Of a stretch of DNA of 64,000 nucleotides, positions 26,279 through 35,540 are shown piece after piece. The notes beneath the pieces are model-generated. The model was given only the letters and a program-made list of their open reading frames with translations. It was not told where the DNA came from and did not search any database. Source of the stretch: Chitinophaga sp. YR627. Its GTDB lineage: Bacteria; Bacteroidota; Bacteroidia; Chitinophagales; Chitinophagaceae. The translations under genes were made by a program, and so were the position numbers. Location of the stretch: contig NZ_FOUX01000002.1 of assembly GCF_900114995.1 (NCBI RefSeq), positions 1,550,001 to 1,614,000 on the forward strand, written 5' to 3'. How positions within the stretch are numbered: the first letter of the stretch is position 1; every line of letters starts with the position of its first letter.

Positions 26279-27253
26279 ATGGTTTCCAGCCGGATTATAA
26301 ATAACGACGATGAATACATCGACGGTTTGCTAGACAGCTCCCCTGCAATTGTTGACGCGATCTATAAGCGTTTTGCCCGTAAGGTAAAACATATGGTAAC
26401 AGGTTGGGGTGGCAACATCAAAGAAGCAGCCAATGTATTCGAAGATGTATTAATCGCTCTTTACGATTATGCACATCTCAATAAATTAACCCTTACAAAT
26501 CGTTTTGAGCCTTTTTTCATGTACGCCTGTCAGCTGAAATGGAAACAGGACCTCATGCAGAAAGCCCCTAACAAAGGAATGTCATTTCATCCCGAAGTGC
26601 CCGCTCCCGGCCTGGATGAACAGCATATCAGATACATAGAGGCAGCATTAGCGGCTCCACATACCAAACAGGGTGCGGACAACACCAGGGAAGAATTGGA
26701 AGAAATGATCGCCGATCAGCGGGAACGCTGGTTTCATACCAAAGAAGGCCCTAACAGCAAAGTGAGTGTCTATGTGATCATCACAGCTATAATAGGTGCA
26801 GGTCTGGCAGGACTATTATTCCTCAGCCCATGGCATAAGGATATCTACCGTCAGTTTTCAGGAACGGAAATGGTACATGCCAATCATATGTCTACGGAAC
26901 AGGATACCGCATTGCTGATGCATCAGGCAGCAGCAGCCTTCAATCATGGTCATTTCAATAAAGCGATCGGTCTGCTTAATCAGGTAATAGTCAGGGACTC
27001 CTTACATACAACTGCCCGTTACTACAGGGGAGTCAGCCTTGTAGACGAGGGAAAACTGGAAGATGCCCGCGCTGATCTTAAAAAAGTATACAACAGCAAC
27101 TCCAGCTATCGATATGATGCCGCCTTCTATATGGCACTCAGTTATATTCGTGAAAATGATAAACAGCAATGCCTGGAATGGGTGCTGAAGATACCGGAAA
27201 ACTCAGCGGTACACTGGAAAGCAGCCAGACTGAAGGAGGAACTGAACTATTAG
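26279..27253 (+). CDS. Membrane protein fusing a sigma-70 region-2-like domain to TPR repeats
   Basis: 324 residues with an unusual layout. Residues 11-95 read like region 2 of a Bacteroidota ECF sigma factor: DDEYIDGLLDSSPAIVDAIY, then ANVFEDVLIALYDYA at the place of the usual DVFQDxLIxLY, then FEPFFMYACQLKWKQDLMQ at the place of the xFLYxVCRNxWxxxL segment. There is no region 4. Instead comes an acidic linker, one transmembrane helix (about 162-183), and a C-terminal part (about 213-310) with TPR-like helix pairs (ALLMHQAAAAFNHGHFNKAI; ARYYRGVSLVDEGKLEDARA). Predicted topology is sigma-like domain inside, TPRs in the periplasm. It could sequester core polymerase, act as an anti-sigma-like sensor, or be a sigma relic used for protein binding. 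The domain call is from pattern reading only. Confidence 0.75.
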   Translation: MVSSRIINNDDEYIDGLLDSSPAIVDAIYKRFARKVKHMVTGWGGNIKEAANVFEDVLIALYDYAHLNKLTLTNRFEPFFMYACQLKWKQDLMQKAPNKGMSFHPEVPAPGLDEQHIRYIEAALAAPHTKQGADNTREELEEMIADQRERWFHTKEGPNSKVSVYVIITAIIGAGLAGLLFLSPWHKDIYRQFSGTEMVHANHMSTEQDTALLMHQAAAAFNHGHFNKAIGLLNQVIVRDSLHTTARYYRGVSLVDEGKLEDARADLKKVYNSNSSYRYDAAFYMALSYIRENDKQQCLEWVLKIPENSAVHWKAARLKEELNY

Positions 27254-27486
27254 TTCAGGTGGATCATATGCTTACTGAAGTGAATAATGCTTTCTACTTC
27301 CCCTTTAATCAGTTCGTAGATCTGTACTTTATCTTTTTTGATCATAATGAGCTGTTGCAGAACAAGATAGTAGGTTTCTCCACCGTGCCCGCTCATCTGG
27401 GCTCTTAAAATTTCTTTTTTTACTTCTTCAAAACCAACAGCGCCGAGCTTTTGGTAAATAACGTTGAGTTCTTCAATCCATTTCAT
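27250..27486 (-). CDS. Small hypothetical protein
   Basis: 78 residues, MKWIEELNVIYQKLGAVGFE onwards, helical and charged with no signal peptide or cysteine. Family not recognised. It overlaps the convergent TPR gene by 4 bp and has a 141-bp upstream gap shared with the divergent AraC gene. Clean start and stop placement, plausible composition and position support it as a real gene. Confidence 0.55.
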   Translation of the reverse strand: MKWIEELNVIYQKLGAVGFEEVKKEILRAQMSGHGGETYYLVLQQLIMIKKDKVQIYELIKGEVESIIHFSKHMIHLN

Positions 27487-27627
27487 AGGTTATGTGTTTT
27501 TGCATAGGAATCTAAATTTATTCATAATACAATTAATAAACAAGGGGTTGGAGATATTTTTTTTATTGCCCCATCGGTACAATTTATCTGCTGCTGCTTC
27601 GTCTATCTATTAGCAAAGCATCAAACT

Positions 27628-28485
27628 ATGCCCGCATCCGCACCTTTTATTGTTTCCTATCAGCTGGAAGATTTCGCTCCGGGTGGACTTCCCTTTGTCG
27701 TAGGAGAACTTAGCGCCCATATTGCTGCAGGACATGCGCACCTGATGGGCATACACCGGCATTCTTACTACATGCTGGCACTCTGTACGGAAGGACAAAC
27801 CACAGATATACTGGATTTCGAACCGATGACCGTAAAAGCCGGTGAAATGATCCTCATCGTTCCGGGTCAGGTACATGAACCCAGACAGGATTATACAGGA
27901 AAGGGCTTTATCATCGCTTTTTCGGCCGATTTCCTCCTGCATCAGGAAGTAAGTCTGCCCACACTTCCTTCGGGCCCTGTACGCCTCTCAGACGCTGATT
28001 TTGCACAAGCCTGTCTCATCATCACACAACTGCAACGGGAATACACAGCGCAGACACCACAATATGTGGCAATGTTACAACATTATCTGTCACTGCTCAT
28101 CACCCTCTTGTATCGCCATGCCAGTGCCTATATGCAATCCGGTCCTCCCCTGCTGCAACGTTATCGTAGCCTGCTGTCAGCACATTTCCTGGAGTGGACC
28201 AAACCGGCACAATACGCAGCCGCCCTGCACGTATCTGTAGATCATCTGAATGAAGTTGTCAAACTGCATACAGGACAAACCGTGTCCGCACATCTCAATG
28301 AAAGACGGGTACTCGAAGCAAAAAGACTACTCCTGCATGCAAAAGAAAGTATCAAGGAAATAGCCTGGCACCTGCAATTCAACGAGGTGTCCTACTTCAA
28401 TCGTTTCTTCAAACAACACACCGGTCATACCCCCGCAGCCTTCAGGGATAAAGTCCGGGAAAAGTATCTATCTGACCCGGAATAG
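27628..28485 (+). CDS. AraC family transcriptional regulator
   Basis: 285 residues. The N-terminal cupin sensing domain includes IHRHSYYMLALCTEG and MILIVPGQVHEPRQ, the usual AraC effector-pocket strands. The C-terminal HTH pair reads YAAALHVSVDHLNEVVKLHT and IKEIAWHLQFNEVSYFNRFF, with the terminal KQHTGHTPAAFR. It lies 39 bp upstream of a siderophore-interacting reductase gene on the same strand, so it probably regulates that gene or nearby transport genes. The inducer is unknown. Confidence 0.87.
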   Translation: MPASAPFIVSYQLEDFAPGGLPFVVGELSAHIAAGHAHLMGIHRHSYYMLALCTEGQTTDILDFEPMTVKAGEMILIVPGQVHEPRQDYTGKGFIIAFSADFLLHQEVSLPTLPSGPVRLSDADFAQACLIITQLQREYTAQTPQYVAMLQHYLSLLITLLYRHASAYMQSGPPLLQRYRSLLSAHFLEWTKPAQYAAALHVSVDHLNEVVKLHTGQTVSAHLNERRVLEAKRLLLHAKESIKEIAWHLQFNEVSYFNRFFKQHTGHTPAAFRDKVREKYLSDPE

Positions 28486-28524
28486 TGTAATCAGTACCAC
28501 TTTACACCGGACTACCTTTACATT

Positions 28525-29184
28525 ATGTCATACCTGAAAGATAAAGCCCAGGCCTTTCTGATGGCCCGGATGGGGAAAACCGCCAGCGTCATTGCCTCTG
28601 AATATATTGCCAATAACCTGCTCGCAATTACATTACAATTGCCGGACGCTCTTAAATGGCGCAGTTGTCAGCACCTGAAATTTGAAGTAGATAAATCTAA
28701 CTGCCGGGACTATACGGTCGCTGCATGGGATGCTGCCAGACAACAGGCGACCTTACTGATCGCTACCGGGCATGATGGCGCAGGCAGCAACTGGGCCAGA
28801 CAATTACAACCCGGAGATACAACCCTCTACGTAGGACCGGGCGGCGGTTTCCATCAACCCACAGCTTCCACACACCTCGTGTGTATCGGCGATGCAAGCG
28901 CGGTTGGTCATTTTACCTCGCTTCATCTCAGGAAAGGAGCCGGACAACAGCTACATACACTGATCTGTCATCATCAGCCCCTGCCGGAACAATTACTGCA
29001 TATGCCGGTGACCACACTACTTAACTACACCAGTGGTGTGATCGAATGGCTGACAAAACACGAACTGCCTTTACAGGATACGACGTTCTATGTGGCAGGA
29101 CAGGTACGGCTCGTTGTACAGACGCGTAAACTGCTGAAGCAACTGGGTGCAACACAGATCAAACCTGCCGGCTTCTGGGAATAA
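28525..29184 (+). CDS. Siderophore-interacting protein (flavin/NAD(P)H ferric reductase)
   Basis: 219 residues. An N-terminal FAD-binding barrel holds the conserved RDYTVAAWD (family RxYT motif). HLVCIGDASAVGHFTSL begins the NAD(P)H-binding half. The C-terminal LGATQIKPAGFWE matches the usual aromatic tail. The family reduces ferric siderophores to release iron in the cytoplasm. It is somewhat short compared with E. coli ViuB/YqjH-like members (about 250) but retains both halves. It sits with an AraC regulator, and an outer-membrane SusC/SusD pair is convergent to it, so a role in iron or siderophore handling is possible for the whole neighbourhood. Confidence 0.85.
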   Translation: MSYLKDKAQAFLMARMGKTASVIASEYIANNLLAITLQLPDALKWRSCQHLKFEVDKSNCRDYTVAAWDAARQQATLLIATGHDGAGSNWARQLQPGDTTLYVGPGGGFHQPTASTHLVCIGDASAVGHFTSLHLRKGAGQQLHTLICHHQPLPEQLLHMPVTTLLNYTSGVIEWLTKHELPLQDTTFYVAGQVRLVVQTRKLLKQLGATQIKPAGFWE

Positions 29185-29199
29185 TACATCGCCATTCAC

Positions 29200-29236
29200 A
29201 TAAAAAAAGAGAGCGTACCGGTATGATACGCTCTCC
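29200..29236 (-). terminator. Terminator of the susCD operon
   Basis: A perfect 9-bp stem (GAGAGCGTA with TACGCTCTC, 9-nt loop), followed on the minus strand by TTTTTTTA. It lies 22 nt beyond the susD stop. Confidence 0.88.
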
Positions 29237-29257
29237 TGAATAGCTATCCGGACCACA

Positions 29258-30778
29258 TCAGTTGTAGCCATCATTCTGCTTCAGATTTCCGCCTCCCAGA
29301 TCGATCTGACGCTGTGGAATAGGAAATATCTTATTACGCTGATTAAAGGTCTTTCCATGGGCTGTAAACGCTGCTGCGGCTCTGCCGGGGACTAATGCAT
29401 CCTGGCGTATCAGGTCAAAGAAGCGGTCATGTTCCATCGCCAGCTCTACTCTCCTTTCATGCCAGATGTATTCGCGGGTAACGGTTGTCACCGGACCTAA
29501 ACCAGCACGGGGATGCAAAGCTGTAATATCAGTAGCGGCTGTTCCTCCATTACCTAATGCCAGCGCTGCTTCTGCATGGATCAGCAATATTTCGGCATAA
29601 CGCAGTATACGAAGGTTCTTAGGCAAACGGCCCCTGTTACCACAATTCGATTCTGCAATCTGACTGTGATAAGATTTGTAGTTATAACGGGCATTTTCCA
29701 CACTGTCCCGGCCTGGTACACGAAAACCGTCCCAAAGGAATGTACCATTGGGTTGGATGAAAATGATACTGGCGGCTTCTCTGCGGTCGCCATCCTCATA
29801 TTCATCCACCAGACTCTGAGAAGGCGTACCAAATCCCCAACCCAGATCCGCCCAACCAAATTTACCACCCGCACGTGGGGCCTGACATTCTGCATAGTTA
29901 GCAATAGCGGCTTCACAGGCAGCGTTTTCGCCTGTCTGCACTTCGAAGATGGACTCAATGCTATTAGCACCTGTTTCTCTCCAAATCTCAAAATAGTTGT
30001 CCAGTAATCCATATGTACCCAGTTTCTGCGTAACAATGGAATCACTCAGACTAAAGGCCCGCTGCCAGTTCTGCCGATACAGCATCACTTTGGCCAGCAT
30101 ACCCGCTGCTGCTGCTTTATTTGCCCTGCCTACGCCGGCATTCGCCTGTCCTTTTGCGGCTACGTTCGCCAGGGCGAATTCCAGGTCGCTGATGATAAAA
30201 GCATAGATATCGTCTGCGCTGGCTTTTGTCTGAAAAGCAGCACTATTTGACTCCTGTGGCGTGATCACCCTGTCTATCTTTGGTACGCCCCCAAAGAAAC
30301 GTACCAGGTCAAAATAAAAATAGGCACGCAGGAAACGCATTTCTCCAATCAGCTGGTTTTTTAGTGTTTCATCCAGCGTGCTGCCTTCTAATGTAGACAA
30401 TGCCTGATTGGCACGGGCTACGCCCAGATAAAAGGTGCTCCAGATACTGTTCAGTGTATTGACTGAAGCATCCATTGTCAGGTTATCCAGGGCGCCGGAA
30501 TTCGGCATATCATCACCAGTGTTACTGCCTTTATCTGCATCATCAGAAGCGATATTGGTCATCCCCACATAAGAGAATCCATGCATATTGCCTTCCCACA
30601 TCGTGTTATAGACACCGACCGCCAGTTTTTGTGCGGTAGCAGGGTCCAGTGCGGAAGCTTCCTGATCAATCTGGCCCTGCGGTTTTACATCCAGATAACT
30701 ATCGCAGGAAGTGATACCTGTAAACATCAGTATGGTCAGGCAACACCATAATTTTTTATAATTGAGTATAAGATTCAT
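29258..30778 (-). CDS. SusD/RagB family outer-membrane nutrient-binding lipoprotein
   Basis: 506 residues. The lipoprotein signal has its lipobox at TGITSC (Cys about residue 25) followed by DSYLDVKPQGQ, a classic SusD start. TPR-type helices follow, with the family segments MRFLRAYFYFDLVRFFGGVP and a C-terminal RRVELAMEHDRFFDLIR. It sits on the outer face of the outer membrane and caps the SusC channel. It is 12 bp downstream of susC. The ligand cannot be read from sequence; no glycoside hydrolase or peptidase is linked. Confidence 0.94.
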   Translation of the reverse strand: MNLILNYKKLWCCLTILMFTGITSCDSYLDVKPQGQIDQEASALDPATAQKLAVGVYNTMWEGNMHGFSYVGMTNIASDDADKGSNTGDDMPNSGALDNLTMDASVNTLNSIWSTFYLGVARANQALSTLEGSTLDETLKNQLIGEMRFLRAYFYFDLVRFFGGVPKIDRVITPQESNSAAFQTKASADDIYAFIISDLEFALANVAAKGQANAGVGRANKAAAAGMLAKVMLYRQNWQRAFSLSDSIVTQKLGTYGLLDNYFEIWRETGANSIESIFEVQTGENAACEAAIANYAECQAPRAGGKFGWADLGWGFGTPSQSLVDEYEDGDRREAASIIFIQPNGTFLWDGFRVPGRDSVENARYNYKSYHSQIAESNCGNRGRLPKNLRILRYAEILLIHAEAALALGNGGTAATDITALHPRAGLGPVTTVTREYIWHERRVELAMEHDRFFDLIRQDALVPGRAAAAFTAHGKTFNQRNKIFPIPQRQIDLGGGNLKQNDGYN

Positions 30779-30790
30779 GGCTGTTCCGTT

Positions 30791-33700
30791 TTAAAATGAG
30801 ACATTGACACCTAAAGCAAACGTGCGGGTAGTAGGATACGCACTCAGTTCGATACCCGCATCCAGGATACCGCTCTTGTTGTTGGTCGCATTAGCGTCAT
30901 CGATCGTACCACCAGGCAACTCAGGACTGAATCCGCTGTATTTCTTCAACGTAAACAGGTTCTGTGAAGTCGCGTAAATGCGGAAGCTGTTGATACCGAT
31001 CAGCTTCATGGTTTTGGACGAGAAGGTGTATCCGAGCATCAGGTTATTGAGACGCACATAAGTACCTGATTCCACGAAATAAGTGGAGGCAGGCGTACCA
31101 GCTGTGATCAGCCGCGGATCGGTTGTAGAAGGATTGGTGCTTGTCCAGCGTTTGCTTGCATAATCCGCCTCTATATTATCTGCAGGATCAAAACGGAATG
31201 CCTTCTTACCGTTGTAAATCTTGTTACCGGCGTTGCCGTAGAAATTGGCGCTGAGATCAAGACCTTTATAGTTCAGTCCCAGGTTAAAGCCAAAGAAGCA
31301 TTTAGGCTGGAAAGAGCCTGCATAGATCTTGTCATTATCGTCAATATCGCCATCGCCATCTATGTCGCGGTACTTGAGATCACCGGGAGCAGCACCCGGC
31401 TGGATCGCATTACCGGAAGGACCTTTATAATTATCTATTTCAGCCTGGTTCTGGAAGATGCCGATCGCATCTCTTACATAAAAACTACCTACCGGATGAC
31501 CATTGTCGGTACGGGTAACAAAGCTTTGTTGTCCGACGTTACCGCCCTGTAGTGCCTGTCCGCCGTTAAGACCTGTCAGTTCATTTTTATTGAAAGTGAT
31601 GTTACCACCAATAGTATAGCTCAGGTCATCGGTAATATCATCTTTCCAGTTAAGAGAAATTTCCCAGCCCTGGTTTTTGAAAGAAGCCGCATTGGTGATA
31701 TAGGAGTTGTCCTGGTCACCGAGAATAGCGGGGGTATTTACTACCACCAGTGCATCTGTAGTTTTCTTACTGTAATAGTCGATCTCACCACTCAATCTGC
31801 TTTTCAGCAGTGAAAATTCGAAACCTACATCATATTGAGTGGTAGCTTCCCATTTCAGGAATGGGTCTTTGATCTCTTTCAATGCACCACCAAGACTGAC
31901 TGTACCATCAAAAACGTACGGCGCGTCTACACTGGTTACTGCTATATAGGCATTGGTAGGAATGTTGTCATTCCCCAGTTTACCCCAGCTACCACGCAGT
32001 TTCAGGAAATCAAAGATGCCTTTGTCTTTCAGGAAACTTTCTTCTGATAATACCCAGCCCAGTCCTACGGTCGGGAAGTAGCCCCAGCGTTCACTGAATT
32101 TAGAACTACCGTCCGCACGAATGGAGGCGCTTAACAGGTATCTGCCGTCATATCCGTAGTTCACGCGGCCTACAAATGACTGACGGGCATATTTGTCACC
32201 TACGTTGGCAATGGTGGATTGTACGTTAGGGTCTCCCAGGTCCAGGTACCAGAGGTCTTCAGATTCCGGTACATTGATACGTACGCCTTTGAGCGAAGTA
32301 CTGTAGAACCCTTCGGTCACCGAACCCGCCAGTAATGTCAGGGAATGCTTATCAAATGTTTTGTCAAATGTGATGGTATTGTCCCATACCCAACCTTGTG
32401 AGCGGTATTCTTCACGGGTAAGACGGCTGTTCTGGTTCTGCTGGTTACCACCGGCTACCAGGAAGCTTACATCATCATTGAGGAACCGGTAAGCGTAAAT
32501 CCGGTCATTGCCGAATTTAAGGTCTGCGTTAAAACCGGAACGCAGTTTCAGGAACGACACCGGAGAGTATTCCAGTGCTGCGTTTCCCTGCAAGCGGCTT
32601 TCTCCACGACCATCATTTCTTTTGTTGATGGCCAGCAGGGGGTTACCCACATTAGCCCATCCGGAGGTATTACCGTAGCGGCCGTCTTCAAACGCCTTGA
32701 CAATAGGCGCTGCCCTGTAGATGTTCCGATAGGTATCACCGAGTTCCACATCACGTGAGATAGCACGGGAATAGGAGATCATGGAAGTGAACTTCAGCTG
32801 GTCCGTGATATTGACGTCATTATTGGCCCTGAAGGTGAAACGTTTAAAATTGTTTGTCTGGATGATACCATCTTCCTGGATATATCCTGCACTCAGGTAG
32901 TAGGTACCTTTTTCAGAACCTCCGGATACGGAGATGTTATGGTTCATCTGGAATGCCTTCCGGAGCACATCATTGTACCAGTTGGTCGTACCATTGTACA
33001 CATATGGGTTATTGATGGGGTCTTTACCCGGAGCAGCGTCTGTGAGGTAGGAGATGTACTGGTCACGACTGGCCATTTCTACGAGGCTGGCGGCTTCCCT
33101 GAAACCGACATTAGCGTCATATCTAACCTGTGGCGTACCAGCCTTTCCCTTGCGGGTGGTGATAATGATAACGCCGTTGGCAGCACGTACTCCATAGATA
33201 GCAGCGGAGGCATCTTTGAGGATATCCATGGTGAGGATGTCTGCGGTGGCGATATTCCGGATGTCATCTGTAAGTACCCCGTCTACTACATAAAGCGGGT
33301 TGGCCCCTGCCAGTACGGAACCGGTACCACGTACCCTGATCTGGGGCTGGGAATTGGGTTGCCCGGAGGCGATCACCTGCACCCCGGAGATACGGCCCTG
33401 GGCCGCCTGTGTAGGGGTCTGTACCGGTTGTGTGAGCAGGTCTTCCCCTTTGACAGAAGCGATAGACCCCGTCAGGTCTTTCTTACGCTGGGTACCATAA
33501 CCTACCACAACGACCTGTTCCAGCTGGCTTTCGGAAGTTTTGAGTATGATATTGAGCGGTCCGGCGCCGGCCTTTACTTCCTGGCTGACATAACCGAGAT
33601 AAGAAAATACGAGGGTGTCTTTTCCTGCGGGAAGATTGATCGTAAAGGCGCCATCCGCTCCCGAGGTGGTACCTGTCGAAGTACCTTTTACACGGATCGT

Positions 33701-33886
33701 CACGCCGATAAGGCCTACGCCATTGTTGTCCTTCACTGTTCCTTTCACGGGGCCTTCCTGTTCTGGCATACTGCCGGGGGCAGCGTTTCCCCCTGGTGCA
33801 GCCGATTGCTGTGCTGAAGCGGTCAGGACCGCAGACAGGAACAGCAACAGCAATACGCCTGCTGTTTTTGTACCATTAATTCTCAT
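30791..33886 (-). CDS. SusC/RagA family TonB-dependent outer-membrane transporter
   Basis: 1031 residues. A signal peptide (LLLLFLSAVLTASAQ) is followed by a carboxypeptidase-like regulatory domain (about 47-120; VKGTVKDNNGVGLIGVTI), then the family signature VVVGYGTQRKKDLTGSI with the plug domain, NPLYVVDGVL and IYGVRAANGVIIITTRKG. The rest is a 22-strand barrel ending in an aromatic FSF-like terminus (GVNVSF). It imports its ligand with TonB energy. No STN domain is present, so direct anti-sigma signalling through this protein is unlikely. The start is 269 bp from the LuxR regulator end on the same strand. Confidence 0.95.
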   Translation of the reverse strand: MRINGTKTAGVLLLLFLSAVLTASAQQSAAPGGNAAPGSMPEQEGPVKGTVKDNNGVGLIGVTIRVKGTSTGTTSGADGAFTINLPAGKDTLVFSYLGYVSQEVKAGAGPLNIILKTSESQLEQVVVVGYGTQRKKDLTGSIASVKGEDLLTQPVQTPTQAAQGRISGVQVIASGQPNSQPQIRVRGTGSVLAGANPLYVVDGVLTDDIRNIATADILTMDILKDASAAIYGVRAANGVIIITTRKGKAGTPQVRYDANVGFREAASLVEMASRDQYISYLTDAAPGKDPINNPYVYNGTTNWYNDVLRKAFQMNHNISVSGGSEKGTYYLSAGYIQEDGIIQTNNFKRFTFRANNDVNITDQLKFTSMISYSRAISRDVELGDTYRNIYRAAPIVKAFEDGRYGNTSGWANVGNPLLAINKRNDGRGESRLQGNAALEYSPVSFLKLRSGFNADLKFGNDRIYAYRFLNDDVSFLVAGGNQQNQNSRLTREEYRSQGWVWDNTITFDKTFDKHSLTLLAGSVTEGFYSTSLKGVRINVPESEDLWYLDLGDPNVQSTIANVGDKYARQSFVGRVNYGYDGRYLLSASIRADGSSKFSERWGYFPTVGLGWVLSEESFLKDKGIFDFLKLRGSWGKLGNDNIPTNAYIAVTSVDAPYVFDGTVSLGGALKEIKDPFLKWEATTQYDVGFEFSLLKSRLSGEIDYYSKKTTDALVVVNTPAILGDQDNSYITNAASFKNQGWEISLNWKDDITDDLSYTIGGNITFNKNELTGLNGGQALQGGNVGQQSFVTRTDNGHPVGSFYVRDAIGIFQNQAEIDNYKGPSGNAIQPGAAPGDLKYRDIDGDGDIDDNDKIYAGSFQPKCFFGFNLGLNYKGLDLSANFYGNAGNKIYNGKKAFRFDPADNIEADYASKRWTSTNPSTTDPRLITAGTPASTYFVESGTYVRLNNLMLGYTFSSKTMKLIGINSFRIYATSQNLFTLKKYSGFSPELPGGTIDDANATNNKSGILDAGIELSAYPTTRTFALGVNVSF

Positions 33887-34155
33887 AACGATGATTTTTG
33901 CTTGGGTGTGATTAATCTTTCAATGCTGACTGTTCCAGCGTTTAGTTTGTTGATTTAAATACGACAAAGATGGTACGGGTAAACGGACAATCCACCGCTG
34001 TACAGCATGCCAGGGGTACTGCGGGTTACTACAGCAACTCAAATGTAAAGTGGTGATAAAGCAGCTTAATCAGACAATAGGTCTGATCTAAAATAGCATG
34101 TTCCAGTTATATAACAAAATGGGGAAATAAAAGTTAAGAGAGGGAAAAAACGGCC

Positions 34156-34752
34156 TCAACTGCCGACCAGTCGCTCCTGCATGGCTTTTACGATGGCGCC
34201 GGACCGGGAATTTACATCCAGCTTACGGTATATATTCATGATATGGGAGCGTACGGTTCCTACGCTGATATGGCAATGTTCGGCTATTTTTTTATATGTA
34301 TCTCCATTTACAAGACAATCGAGCACTTCCAGCTCACGGGGGGATAATCCATAACGGTGGTCCTGGTTACCTGCATTTTTACGGTTAAAAAATGCGAGTA
34401 CCTTTTGCACGGCGAGCAGGTTGGTTTGCATCGCGGCTTCATATACCTGAGAAAATACGCTGGTCAGCGACGCTGGCGGTTCAGGAGTAACCTGACGTGG
34501 ATGTACGTTGGCGACTGAAAACTCTTTCCCGTGTATGCTATACAGAACGATATTCATTTCCGGGTAGGCGGCTTTTAATATGCTGGCGGCTTCGGTTGGT
34601 GTTAATCCTGGAATATCCATATCCATGAATATTATATTGCTTATATCTTTTGCCAGCTGCTGAATAAGTTGGTTGGCTTCGCCTTGCCCTTCTGTCTCTA
34701 AAGCACCCTCTTCATCAGTCTGCCCAATGTTATTAGGCCTCACATTTTTCAT
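34156..34752 (-). CDS. LuxR-type regulator with a reduced receiver-like domain
   Basis: 198 residues from ATG 34752; the frame is open to 34836 but MKNVRPNN is the natural start. The C-terminal 65 residues are a clear LuxR HTH: YGLSPRELEVLDCLVNGDTY, KKIAEHCHISVGTVRSHI, NIYRKLDVNSRSGAI. Upstream, IIFMDMDIPGLTPTEAASIL resembles the phospho-aspartate strand and following helix of a response-regulator receiver. The N-terminal acidic-pocket strand and the later Lys-containing loop are absent, replaced by a polar tail (HPRQVTPEPPAS). It is therefore probably not switched by ordinary phosphorylation. No histidine kinase is adjacent. Targets are unknown; susC is the next gene downstream on the same strand. 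Confidence 0.78.
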   Translation of the reverse strand: MKNVRPNNIGQTDEEGALETEGQGEANQLIQQLAKDISNIIFMDMDIPGLTPTEAASILKAAYPEMNIVLYSIHGKEFSVANVHPRQVTPEPPASLTSVFSQVYEAAMQTNLLAVQKVLAFFNRKNAGNQDHRYGLSPRELEVLDCLVNGDTYKKIAEHCHISVGTVRSHIMNIYRKLDVNSRSGAIVKAMQERLVGS

Positions 34753-35297
34753 AATGTATTTTTTGGGTTTGAATATGTTGCGAAACCTTCTTCCGGTAAT
34801 TGTAAATCCTCGTAATGTTTCTGATTGTTTGGCCAAAAATGGAAAAACTGGCTCGATCTCATGGTTTCACATACCGAAACAAATTTGATACAAATACCGC
34901 CAGTAGTCAATCGGATAAGTATATGATTTTTCAATAAATACTAATAAACAAATTATACAATATTAGAATTATCCAAAAATGAAGGCGGATATTCTCTACA
35001 GGCAGAGCTTGACATAGGTGTAACGCGGAAATATTTATACTACCAATTTACAGGTAAATCCTGAGAAACTGAGCAGCAATAATGTAAGAGACTGCGATAA
35101 TATGTAAGTCCCGAAAAATCTGAACAGATACTAAACCCGACCTTAACAATCGGTTAACCATGGATTCCGATTTTAATCTCTAGTTTTGATCTCAGTAGCC
35201 CCATTTAGTGCTGATTATCAAAACATTTTATTTTGTTGCGGTATAGATCTATTCTTGCCATTCTGAAATCCGCAACGGTTGACATGTGAATGTTCAG

Positions 35298-35336
35298 GGC
35301 CCTTACCCATAAGTTGGTAAGGGCCTTTATTTTTTG
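35298..35336 (+). terminator. Orphan Rho-independent terminator (possible small-RNA end)
   Basis: A 10-bp stem (GGCCCTTACC with GGTAAGGGCC, 8-nt loop) followed by TTTATTTTTT on the plus strand. No plus-strand gene precedes it. TAGTTTTG at 35181-35188 matches the Bacteroidota -7 element without a good -33 box, so a transcript of about 140 nt (roughly 35195-35336) is possible. Confidence 0.6.
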
Positions 35337-35496
35337 TTCCTAACAATAAATACAATTCGTTTTTAATACGTATACAGAATACACAATCTTCCATGTTGTT
35401 ATCTGATCTGTCACTGTTTGTGCAGGTATCTCTGGAAGATATGTTCGCCACCATTATTCAACAATTCCTTCGATTATACAGCCATTATACCGTTAC

Positions 35497-35540
35497 TACG
35501 CCGCTATCGCTACGCTCATGAGCGTAGTAATAGCGGCGTA
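35497..35540. repeat. 44-nt near-perfect inverted repeat
   Basis: An 18-bp perfect palindrome (35510-35527, centre CATG) extends outward to 22 bp per arm, with one mismatch (35508/35529) and one G-T pair. There is no T-tract on either side, so it is unlikely to be a simple terminator. A partial extra copy of TAGCGG follows at 35542-35547. Confidence 0.7.

Noticed and set aside
34040..34047. Minus-strand TACATTTG match to the -7 element upstream of susC
   Set aside because: No -33 TTTG within 17-23 bp; too weak to list as a promoter.
35218..35454. 78-codon minus-strand ORF
   Set aside because: It runs across the orphan terminator, has Cys/Asn-rich unpatterned composition and no recognisable domain.
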